Shown: piece by piece, positions 1 through 9,300 of the stretch | Layout of the letters: every line of letters starts with the position of its first letter | Position numbering within the stretch: position 1 is the first letter of the stretch | Assembly (NCBI GenBank): GCA_003313425.1 | Contig: NHZP01000097.1 | Coordinates: 17,101 to 81,100, forward strand | DNA length: 64,000 bases | Direction: 5' to 3' | From: Pseudopyrenochaeta lycopersici | Lineage: Eukaryota; Ascomycota; Dothideomycetes; Pleosporales; Pseudopyrenochaetaceae | Position numbers and translations under genes: made by a program | The notes under the pieces: model-generated | What the model was told of the DNA's origin: nothing | Seen by the model: the letters and a program-made list of their open reading frames with translations, nothing else | Databases searched by the model: none

Positions 1-2979
1 AAATGATGCGTCGCTAGCTACTTCAAGCTTGTCGCCTCCTCCCAGTTGGAGTGCCCTTGATTTTGTCGCTGCAAGGTAGAGCAGGACTCTGTCAGCAGCC
101 TCCTGATGCTCCGTGCCAGGGTTGACGAGGAAGCGTGCAAGGCGCGATGTTGCGAAGGCGATATCAGGACGTGTTGTAACGGCGGCAAATAGTAGGGAAC
201 CAATCTTACGCTGGTATTTGTTGACTTCTGATGGTGATGCTAATCCCTCGCGTGGCTGGAGTTCAACGCTTGCCATTGGGGTATCATGTCGGACATCTTT
301 CCTATCTGCAAGTCTGCTGATTTTGTCGGCATAGGCTAACTGGGAGAGTTGAATTAATCGTTGTTCTCGGTCTCTGATAACTTCAACGCCAAGGAACCAT
401 TGCAGGTCTTCTCCACCTGTGAAGGTGTATCTTTCTTGAAGAGCCTTGATAGCTTGTTGAGCTTCTACCTCCTTCTTCTGGTGGTAGGCTAAGATAATGT
501 CATCGACGTAAAAGAAGATGATAATGCCATCCTTAATCATGCAGCAGGCCTCATGTGGCACTTGTTTGAAGCCTAAGTTGGTGAGGGTTGAGACGAATTC
601 TTTCTGCCATAGGAGCGGTGAAATTCGAAGACCGTAAAGTGCCTTTTCAAGCTTAAGGATCGTTCCGGGCTTCTGGTATCCTCGTGGCATTCTCATGTAG
701 ATTTCTCTATCTATGGTTGCATGCACGAATGCGTTAGTAACGTCGTACTGTTTGAGTTCAAGGTTGAACTTGGCAGCGATTGCCATGAGCATTCGAAAAG
801 ACCTGCTGGCTAAAGTGGCTGCGTATGTGTCTTGTGACGTGATGTTTCGTTGCTGATCGCCGCGAACGACTAGTCGTGCTTTGCATTTAATAAGGCGATG
901 GTGTTTGTCCAATTTGTAGGTATACACCCACATGCAGTCTAATATTTGGTGACCTTTCCGTTTGATGGGAGTGATTGGCACTTCAGCCCAGGACTTCATT
1001 TGTTCATGGCTCCTTAGGTGTTCTCGTTCTGCTTCCTTGAACATTTCGTACAGAGGATGATCTTCAAGCTTTGAGTAAGTCGTCGGCAGAGGTGGCAATT
1101 GGTTTCGGTGAGGCTTCACCCCCTTTGCCAGCATTCTCTTCAGCTGTGCCTTGTCAATGAGCTTGCCTTCGTGTTCCCCTACGTGCCCTGCTTGAGTGCC
1201 GGCCATAAATGCTGCTGCCCATGGTTCTGTTTTTGACGAGCCCTGTGTCGTCATGCTATTAGCTTCAAGTTCGTCGGTCCACGCCTGGCTAAGGAGAGCT
1301 ACAGGTGGCGGAGTGTCTGGCGGCGTTGGGTATGAGTCCATCGCTTTTCTACTTCGGCAACCTCTTGACTTTCGACCTTGTGGACTTGAACTCTCTCCCA
1401 TTATTGTATCGTCTTCGTAGAACGACCCAGTCTCAGGCTGTTCCTGTCGCGGTGGTGTAGGCAGTTCAATCGTTTTCACCCACATTGCAATCTCCTGCAG
1501 GGTGTTGTGCATAAGGTTGTCCATGAGGTCTTCCGTTTTGCCGCTAAACACTACGCTTTCGTCGAAGACTACGTCTCTTGTGCTGATAACTTTAGCTAGT
1601 GACGGGATCCAAACGCGGTAGATGTTTGTAGATTGATAGCCAATAAGATAGCCAATCCAGGCCTTTGGATCCAAGCGTTGCAGTCGCGACTTTCCTCGGT
1701 GGGTATCGTCGGTCATTGCAAATGCCTTGCAGCCATATGCTTTAAGATGAGCTTGGTTTGGTTTCCGTGGTCCAGTGACGATACCATTCATAGCAGCGAC
1801 CCTTGTGAAGAATACCTCGTATGGGCTTTTCCAGCGGTTTGAGTAGTTCGGCGTTCTATTGTACAGGTATACTGCCGCTCTTGTGATTTCTGGCCATAGT
1901 TCCCAGGGAAGATTAGCATCCAGTCGTATCGTGCGTGCCTTTTCTTTTATCACACCCCCTGAGCGTTCTCCTCCGCCATTCTGTGATTGGGTATCAGGAG
2001 CAGAAGGCTCGACCTTTATGCCTTTGGACGTGCACCATCTCTTAACTTCTGGCTTGACGGTCACTATCTCGTTGTCCGTCTCAATCACTTTTACAGAAAT
2101 ATTAAACTGCGTATAGAGGAAGCAAGTGAAATTATCTAGTAACCGAATAATAGATCGTGCTGGTCTGTTGTCGGTAAAGTAGAAATCCCAGTTATATGCC
2201 GAGAATCGGTCAGTGATAAGCATTTGGCTCTTTTCCTTTGAGTAGCTCCCCACTTCGTAGTCGTGAAAGTCGATCGCGATTCGTTCTCCCGGTCCTTCTT
2301 CGCTCAGTCGAGGTTCTCTGCGGATCCTGCGCTTTGATTTGGCTCTCCCACATGCGTCGCACTCGACTGTAGTGACGCCTTTGATGCGCACCCCCTCAGA
2401 TTGTTGGACGAGGTGTTCGATCACTGCGGGCCCTGGATGCCCTAGGCGCTTGTGCCATAGTATCGCACTTGCTCTTTGTGGCGACCGCTTGGTTCGAGAG
2501 TTGAATCGGGTGTGAAAGGCACTGTCGTTTGCATCTGATTGCTCGAGTACCCATTGGTTGTGTGCTTCCGTCAGGTATGCGATGATGGAGTTGTCCCATC
2601 TCTTTAACGACGTAGGTTCATTCTTATTATCCCACCAAATTCCTTGTCGTCTGAGTAGTCTAAATGAGACGAGGTTGCATAGAATCTCCGGGCAGAAGGC
2701 AACGTTCTCTAATCGGAGTATCTCTGTGCCATATGGTGACTTGACTTTGATATGTACGGTGCCATACCCTTTAATCCATATTCGTGCGTCGCCTGTCCAC
2801 ACGCAGTCACCGGGGATAGGTGGACGGAGGTGAGTTAGGCGTTGCGCCATGTTGCAGATGTGTATTGTCGCGCCCGAATCGAGGATGAATGCATTCTTTA
2901 GCGGATACGGTTGGTTCTTCATTGAGAACACTGACGCGGTATACGCGGCTTCGATTGTTGATATAACTCTTCCTTCTAG
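1..2979 (-). CDS. copia-1 Pol: protease, integrase, reverse transcriptase, start of RNase H (partial)
   Basis: This is 993 open codons in the same frame as gag, directly after its TGA. In order: aspartic protease LDSGATIH (2883-2860); GAG-pre-integrase LWHKRLGHP (2460-2434) followed by a C-x2-C pair (ECDACG); integrase catalytic D (2271-2269, AIDFHD), D (2076-2074, ETDNE) and E (1968-1966, GGGERSG); a proline/serine-rich linker; and RT with YVDD at 510-499. RNase H begins at the window edge (SDASF). There is no internal stop, frameshift or ATG near the start, so Pol must be made as a Gag-Pol fusion. All catalytic residues seen are intact, so the element is potentially active if its missing end is intact too. 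Confidence 0.95.
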
Positions 2980-2982
2980 TCA
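2976..2982 (-). promoter_or_regulatory. Probable translational readthrough site TGA CTA G between gag and pol
   Basis: On the minus strand gag ends ...GAT TGA CTA GAA GGA and pol continues in the same frame for 993 codons. UGA followed by CUAG is the known high-efficiency stop-codon readthrough motif of fungal and animal mRNAs. Gag and Pol in one frame separated by a single leaky stop is an established way to set the Gag:Gag-Pol ratio in LTR elements. An alternative is that TGA is a recent inactivating mutation. Confidence 0.75.
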
Positions 2983-4305
2983 ATCTTTTAAGACTTCGGG
3001 TGTTGGTGTTTGCGAATTTTTAATCAGCGGCGTCTTTGATCGTTGGCGCTTTGAGTCTAATAATTTGATTAGCTCTGGGTCATACTTTCTTTTGTACTCA
3101 ACGAGTTTGGCTATTCTTGAATCTGGTGTAAACCACGTAGGTGCCTTATCTTCGTTTAGATAGAAACAATCAAAAAGATTGTGGCGCTGTTCACAAGCAT
3201 GGCATGTTGTGCCTTCGACTGCCGCCGTATCCTCCAGAGAGGAATGCTTGGATCTGGTGCTGCTTTGCCCAAATTTGCGTTTTCCCCGTGTTCTACCACG
3301 GTTCTTGCCCCGTAAGGCTGATGATGCTTCTTCAGCTACACCGGAGGCGTCCCTCTGTGCGCCCTGGTCGGATTCACCGCCAGCGGGGTATGCAGCGTCT
3401 CCAGCAGCGAAAGCGCTCTTCTGCTTGCCCTTTTGTGGGTAGGAGCGGCTCATATGCTCCCGGAAGAGTTTCATCATTTCTTTTCTGTCATGGTCTGGGT
3501 CACCTCTGGCCACCTGGCTAGAGAAGGCAGTCACCCACATAGGTGCTACCTTTTCCACTGCCGACAAGAAATCTTCTATAATGTCGTCATTATGTTGTAC
3601 CTCCGCGACTCCTTCGGTCTCAGCGTCAGTTGCTGCTCGATCGTATTCGGCAAGCCAGATATCCCAGTTTACTGGGGTCCTCATTGGCTTCAATGCATTG
3701 TGATATCTTGTTCGTGCTCGTTGGCGTTCTTCGAGTGGGTTGATTCCTACTGTCCTTCGGATATCAATAATCCATCGGCGAATCGTGGTACCAGGGAGGC
3801 AGCAGTTGCGCTGAATGTGCGCTGATACTGTGCTCTGAATGTGCGTTGCAAGTAACCGATAGTTAGCCCGTTCTCTGTCGTATTTCTTCTCGTCGATCTT
3901 GTAGGCTTCGAGCTGTACCTTGTAGTCGTCTCGATCGGCCTTGTATGTTTCCTGGCTTTCAGGTGATAAGTCCGATAGTTTCGTCGGTGTAGCTGGAGTT
4001 GCATCGGTTCGGGACGGGTTTGATCTTGTTGGCTGGCTTGATGATCCAACCCGGTTACCCCGAGAGTTTGACGACGCGCTGGGTGCCGGTCGTTGGACTA
4101 CAGCCGGTACGTAGTCAGCTAATCGTGGTAGGACTGGGGGGATCGGTTCCAGCAAAGGTTCTCTAGTTCCATCAGGGTCTGCGATTGCCCATACGTCGTG
4201 GAACTCTGCTTTTGCTTTGAGTTGTAGTAACCATGGCGTGTAGTTCGTGTAGTCGGTGAGGATGATCGTAGCGTCGCGTACGCCGGTAATATTTGCGTGA
4301 GACAT
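2980..4305 (-). CDS. copia-1 Gag, zinc-knuckle capsid protein (441 aa)
   Basis: The protein starts at ATG 4305, about 40 bp inside the LTR, and ends at TGA 2982-2980. The N-terminal half fits a UBN2/DUF4219-type retroviral Gag: NYTPWLLQLKAKAEFHDVWAI near residue 20, then a long helical, charged capsid region. A basic stretch is followed near residues 367-380 by a zinc knuckle, C-x2-C-x3-H-x4-C (CHACEQRHNLFDC). That is one residue shorter than the usual CX2CX4HX4C. Gag forms the cytoplasmic virus-like particle that packages element RNA. The stop codon context suggests that part of translation continues into Pol. Confidence 0.92.
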   Translation of the reverse strand: MSHANITGVRDATIILTDYTNYTPWLLQLKAKAEFHDVWAIADPDGTREPLLEPIPPVLPRLADYVPAVVQRPAPSASSNSRGNRVGSSSQPTRSNPSRTDATPATPTKLSDLSPESQETYKADRDDYKVQLEAYKIDEKKYDRERANYRLLATHIQSTVSAHIQRNCCLPGTTIRRWIIDIRRTVGINPLEERQRARTRYHNALKPMRTPVNWDIWLAEYDRAATDAETEGVAEVQHNDDIIEDFLSAVEKVAPMWVTAFSSQVARGDPDHDRKEMMKLFREHMSRSYPQKGKQKSAFAAGDAAYPAGGESDQGAQRDASGVAEEASSALRGKNRGRTRGKRKFGQSSTRSKHSSLEDTAAVEGTTCHACEQRHNLFDCFYLNEDKAPTWFTPDSRIAKLVEYKRKYDPELIKLLDSKRQRSKTPLIKNSQTPTPEVLKD

Positions 4306-4322
4306 GGTCCTCGCTCGTTATA

Positions 4323-4342
4323 GGGTCAGTGAGACTCTTAAT
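4323..4342 (-). other. Primer-binding site of copia-1, probably half tRNA-Lys(CUU)
   Basis: Immediately inside the 5' LTR the minus strand reads ATTAAGAGTCTCACTGACCC. The first ten bases are complementary to GACTCTTAAT, the anticodon loop of tRNA-Lys with anticodon CUU, as I know it from yeast. The same site, with CA changed to TA, follows the 5' LTR of copia-2 at 55596. Use of an internally cut tRNA half is established for Drosophila copia; its use here is inference. Confidence 0.55.
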
Positions 4343-4518
4343 TGTCAGAATTTAATGAATCTTTTTGGTCATGATCGTGGATCAGAATTTTATTGTATTT
4401 TCGTTGGTTCTGTTTTCTCTCCTTTTTAAACACAGACCTGATACATCGATGATACATAGGTGATACCGTCCACGATGCAGTATTCGTATACTTCAGTTTT
4501 TATGCCTCTTATCTGACA
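4343..4518 (-). repeat. copia-1 5' LTR (176 bp)
   Basis: The minus strand runs from TGTCAGATAAG (4518) to AATTCTGACA (4343). The ends are inverted repeats TGTCAGA/TCTGACA with canonical TG...CA termini. The right edge is an abrupt change into AT-rich RIP-degraded DNA, and the left edge abuts the primer-binding site. The 3' copy is outside the window, so the boundaries rest on the terminal repeats alone. Confidence 0.8.
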
Positions 4519-5635
4519 ATAGTATACTTACTAGCGTCTTTAATAGTAAGGTTAAAGCACGTTTTCTTTTATTTTTCTTACTATCTTTAAGAGATTTAAC
4601 AATAAAGTACAAGAGTTTATAAAGGAACCTATATAATTATAAGGACTACTCCTCCTACAGAAATATAGCTTATACTACCTTCCCTTTATTCGTAAGGTAA
4701 TAATTTCTTTCTTTTCTTTCTTTTTTTATATATCTTTTCTTAGCTCTCTTCTCCTCCTACTAATAGTTCTACTTATAAAGAGAAGGAATAATAAGTAGGA
4801 TTTATAAGCTTAATAGGACTAAGCTTAAAGTAAGGGAGGTTTATACTGTTATATAGGGTACCTAGGTAATTAGGTAATAATAGGTTTCCTTTATTAGCAA
4901 AATTTAGTAATAAAACTTAGAGATGTAAGAGATCTTAATATTATGCACTACCCACCACGATAATTTACTTTAAAACTAAGATTTTGCGAAGTAGCTAGTG
5001 CATTAGCTATATTAATTTAATAAGATTTCAGACTATTTTACTTATTACTTTTAATTAGGCTCTATACTTACCTTCGTTTCTAGCAGACTGCTTAGGCAGG
5101 GCTGCTTCTGTTATTCACGCACATTTAATTCCAGCGTTACCTCTCATTAATAATAACAGAACTACGGGATTGTGCCGAACCACCTTGTTAACTCCACACT
5201 ATAAATTAACTATTATATAAGAGCTATCCTAAAGCTTAACTAAGGGGGGATAAGATCTAGTCCTAGTATATTAGTACTAACTTACTATTAAACTTACCTA
5301 AGAGGTAATAGCTTAAGTAACTACGTGTTAACTATAGAGAGGAGCTAAAGCGCTGTATAATCTACTATTATATAAGGTAGTTAACACGCATAGTTAAGAC
5401 AGTCTTAGTTAAAGTAACTTAATTTAAAAGGAAATAGATAAAATAGCAGATACCTCTTACCTTTAGGGGAGAGGTACTGCCTATATACATAAGCTAGAGC
5501 AGGCTAGTCCTGATCTAGTTATCTAGCTAGATAAAAGGTAAGAGGTAAGAGTTACCTTTCACCTGCGTCTAGTAACTTGGCAGGATCGTGACCTTTCACC
5601 TGCTTCTAGTAACCCGAAAGGATTGAACCCTGACA
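4519..5635. other. RIP-degraded AT-rich DNA with hairpin-forming and duplicated segments
   Basis: No gene is visible. The tract is dominated by TA steps and CTAA/TTAG words. Inverted segments are present: CGTGTTAACTA near 5324 pairs with TAGTTAACACG near 5380, and ACCTCTTACCTTT near 5451 pairs with AAAGGTAAGAGGT near 5535. At 5552-5628 a 38-bp unit containing ACCTTTCACCTGC and TCTAGTAAC occurs twice in tandem with little divergence. Confidence 0.6.
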
Positions 5636-6216
5636 CTACCACTGTTTTGAGTACACTACCACACACGTGACGTTAGCTCAAAAAATATCCTAAATGCCAC
5701 TGTTTCTTTCTGAATACCACTATTTCTATCCTAAATGCTACTGTTTTATTAGTGGGCTTTGCACCTCCCCTAGATACTCTTAGGTAGTAGACAAAGGAGA
5801 GTCTGTATTATAAAGTCGTTATTTTTAGTGTTAGGTAGTAGGACTTCTTGTTATTTGCGTTAGAACGCGTTAAGTCTTAAATCGCGTTAGACGCGTTTGG
5901 GCTATCGGCCGCCTAGCTTAATAGGGGCCAACCGCCTATAAACTAGGGAGCGACAGCCCATAAGTTAGGAGCAACCGCCCATAATCTGGGGGCAACCGAC
6001 CGTAAGTTAGGGGACAACCGCCTATAAGCTGGGGGTTAACCGCCTGTTGGCACGGGGCTGCTAAATTTTAGTGGGTCAGAATTAGTGGTATCTGGGATAG
6101 AAACAGTGGCATTTACGATATTTTTCGAGCTGACGTCACGCGTGTGGTAGTGTACTTAAAACAGTGGTAGATAGGAAATTTTTACGCCAAGCAGTAGTAT
6201 GGCGGAAATTTGCCGC
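5636..6216. mobile_element. Small DNA transposon with long inverted arms and subterminal repeats
   Basis: The left arm (5636-5732) and the reverse complement of the right arm (6072-6170) match along about 97 bp, both starting CTACCACTGTTTT and passing through ACACTACCACAC and GTGACGT. Within each arm a word of the form TRCCACTGTTTY recurs several times, as expected of subterminal transposase-binding sites. The right end extends further outward to 6216 and finishes in the palindrome GGCGGAAATTTGCCGC. The left end lacks this outer segment, so the left end is truncated or rearranged. A second copy of the same terminus lies at 49977-50084. No transposase is encoded. I cannot assign a superfamily. 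Confidence 0.75.
5902..6047 (+). repeat. Imperfect 22-23 bp tandem repeat inside the transposon
   Basis: Six to seven units of approximate form GGGGGCAACCGCCTATAAGTTA lie between the two inverted arms. The first unit (5902-5923) and the last (6031-6047) are the most divergent. The units are clearly GC-richer than their surroundings. Confidence 0.75.
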
Positions 6217-6336
6217 TAGAAGAAAGTATCCAGCTGGGAAGGTACTTATTGATATTGCTGTATTCGAAATATATACAAAGAAGAATTGATACATATAGTT
6301 ATAAACTACATGTCCAATCTACATCCCGATAGTAGG

Positions 6337-9300
6337 CTAGACGCTATTCCGTAGGTTCGCCTTTGGATCGTACTTCTTGGTGTAGTCAAACAGAGGCTTC
6401 CTGTTGTTACTCGTAAACCACGGATCATAAGACAACAGCGCGAATCCCGGGTCCTTAGGAGTCTTGGCCTCGGGCCAGCAATCGTTCTCAAACAAGCCGT
6501 CATCTTTTATCGGCGTGTGACCCCAAGTATCGATCGTGAACTCCGGCCTGTGTGGCACTGTGATTGACGCTTGGGTAGTTGTTGCAAGAGGGTTCTTTTT
6601 GATCAGCTTGTCCGGAGCAGCCTTGACCTTGTTAGCGAATTCTGTGTCGCTGAGCTCCAGAAGCGCTGGAGTGAAGCACTGTCCCTTCCACAAGGTATTC
6701 GCGGCTCCACTATTCTGAGGTCCAGTAAGATAACGAATGGATTAACCTAAGTAAGGCTTACCAGCCGCGGGTGCGCTTCTAGCGTAAACCCATGCTGGAT
6801 GGGTGTTGTCCATGAGATAGATAGGCGGGAATTCGTCTGCCTGGCAAGTTCCCTTGAACTTTGGATTCTTGACGCCCTTCTTTTCCTTCTATAATCCGCC
6901 CTTGTGCTCGTTATACTAAGCTTTCGTTGCCTGAGGAGCGTTGGCGACCAAATTATCACGAATCTTACTGACAGTGGCGGCCGCAGGGGGACAGGTGAGC
7001 GTCTTCCAGGACGGGTTTTCTCGGATTGCCGAACTGTAATGATGACAGGCCTGTGGATACTCGGCTTTGCAATGTGCTTTTACGAGTAAACCCTTGGCTT
7101 TCGCATCGTACTCTATTGTCTTGACGACATACTCCACTGTTTTGGTCTGTTCCTTTTTGTTGTAGTTTATCAAGCGCAGTGTGTTCTTGGCTTGACCTAT
7201 TTGTAGGGTCTGCGTACCCTAAACTTGCACTTCTTCGGGTTGGATTTCGAGCTGCCGCCGTTGTTATTGTTGTTGTTGTTGAGGGACCGAGGTTTCGATT
7301 GATCTTTCGGTTTACCATCGTCACCTTTCTTGCTACTGCCTTTCTTGAAGTTCTTTGGTGCCGCAAAACTCGATACTCCATCGGCAACTTGACTCAGGAT
7401 GCCAAACACTTTCTTGATATCCTCTGGAACTAGATCTGTACCACCGCACGGGCTTAACCACTAGTTGAAAGCGCCCTTAGGATCTTCTTCTTCGGGATAG
7501 AGATATGCGGCCATTTGCGCGGCTGTTGTAGCCATGTCTGTTTACCCTTGTCAGCTGCATTCAGGGCATGCATCAAAATTTGTGGTGATCACATACCCAG
7601 ACCTGCGTCGAGAGCCTTGCCCACACCAGGGATGAACTGCGCGCCAAGGTCAAGTACAAGCTTGAGGGAGTTCATGATGATGTAACAGCCGACCTGTGAT
7701 GAGCTTGTCAGATTTGGTAAAGCTTTGTGGTCGAACTTTCACTTACCTGAGCAATCATCGGTAGTGCTTCAAGAACGGTGTCGGCGAGCTCATGGAGTAC
7801 CCAGTTATCGCACAAGCACCGCCCAGGAGTCATTGCGGGACCGCCCGGTGCCTGATACCAGGGAATCGTTTTCTGGCCGGGCCAGAATCCCATGCAACCA
7901 TAGTTCGTGGTTCGGTCTTCTTCTTGAGCGGCTTCAATCTTGTCCTTGCAGACCTTCTTACAGGCTTCCATCTCGTGTGCCCGGTTGCTGCCGTCTTTAT
8001 AGATCATGCATCTCGCCTGGTTTTCCAGGACAATTTCAGTACGGTTCATCATGCCCTCTACATCTCCAACCTCGACTATGCCGTCATCAATCTCTTGTAT
8101 GTTCTTGATGCAGATATCATCCGGGCAGTAACGGTACTGGCAAGCCCACTTGTAGAGGCGGGTCAGGTCGACGTTGCTCGGATCGTATGCCGTAACGTCG
8201 ATACCAGTTTGTTTCAGTGGCAGTGTCTCTATCACATCTTCGTCGACGCACTCGCAAAGACTCTCTAGACAGAATCCGTACATGCAGGAGAATGCACAGA
8301 GAGAGCCCGAGTCTAGCGACAGGTCGTCTCCCCAGACGCATCCGACATCGCCTTTTGGCCTTTCAAGGGACTCGTCGTCATATTCGTTGTTCGTGAAACT
8401 TTGAAGGTCAACAGCCCAGTCGATACTTCCTGCGAAGTTCCGCTTCTTCTATTCTTCGCGACGTGTGTTCTTCGTCTCGTCGGTCATGTAGCTTATGTAG
8501 TCCCATAAGCAGAGTCAGTGTCATTTTTCTTGCTGAGTAGAACTGGGATGGACGAACCATTGTAAATAACTATGTCTGAGTTCGACTTCTGATCGTAAAA
8601 CATCCTCACTCCTTGGGCGTTCATGATCAGTTCGCCAATCTCTGCGTACGCTAGATAGCCACCCGTTTTTGTGCAGCGGCCAGGTGCGGCGTCAGATTGT
8701 GTTCGTGTGCCCGTGAAGTCGCATGTCGGGCCCCAGCAACCGTCTTTTGCCATGTGGAAGGACCGGCCGTAGCTAGCCTCACCAACGAAGATCTTGTTGT
8801 TGGCAACTCCGGCCTTAGTGACTAACAATCGTTAGCGGACATGCAGGTGCAGGTGCTGTTGTGGTTCAGAAGAGACTTACTCATGGCGAGAGAGTTCATT
8901 GTTTCTGTCAGGTTCACTAGTGGTTGGACGTGTCAGCGAAGGAATGTAAGGGTACTGGAAAAATTTCTTACCAAGACTACGAATGCATTTTCCAGAAGGA
9001 CACATGTCATAGGCGTTCGGATTGCCGTAATCCCACTGACTGTGGAGATCGTAGGTTATGTAGACGATGTAATTGATGGAAGCAGCGATTCGATCGATTG
9101 GGAATGCTTTGAGGTAATAGTAAGACGCTGGTGCTGCGATAGACACAGACTTGTCCTTGCCTAAGGCCTTCTTCAGCACGATAAGGAATTTAAGGTAGTC
9201 GAGGCCATTAGTAGTCTTGCCTATGTGCTGACCACCAACTATAATATCGGGGGCTCCGGGGTATTCCCAATCGATATCGATCCCGTCAATGCCTTCGTCT

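Larger units (their letters stand above)
1..4518 (-). mobile_element. Ty1/copia LTR retrotransposon (copia-1), 5' part, un-mutated
   Basis: On the minus strand the order is 5' LTR (4518-4343), primer-binding site, gag, then pol with protease, integrase and reverse transcriptase, running off the window edge at the start of RNase H. This order (integrase before RT) defines Ty1/copia. The coding sequence is open apart from one TGA at the gag-pol boundary and shows no RIP damage, while the flanking DNA from 4519 is strongly RIP-degraded. The insertion is therefore younger than the mutation of its target. The 3' LTR and the second target-site duplication lie outside the window; the five bases after the LTR (4519-4523, ATAGT) should be one copy of it. 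Confidence 0.95.

Noticed and set aside
3141..3825. Several plus-strand open frames of 87-130 codons opposite copia gag
   Set aside because: They are antisense shadows of the gag gene; their codon pattern and lack of any domain follow from the minus-strand coding sequence.
5902..6047. CRISPR array
   Set aside because: Units are contiguous and divergent, with no unique spacers, and the genome is fungal.
7255..7287. GTT trinucleotide repeat as a microsatellite feature
   Set aside because: It is the poly-Asn run of the chitinase reading frame and is better described there.
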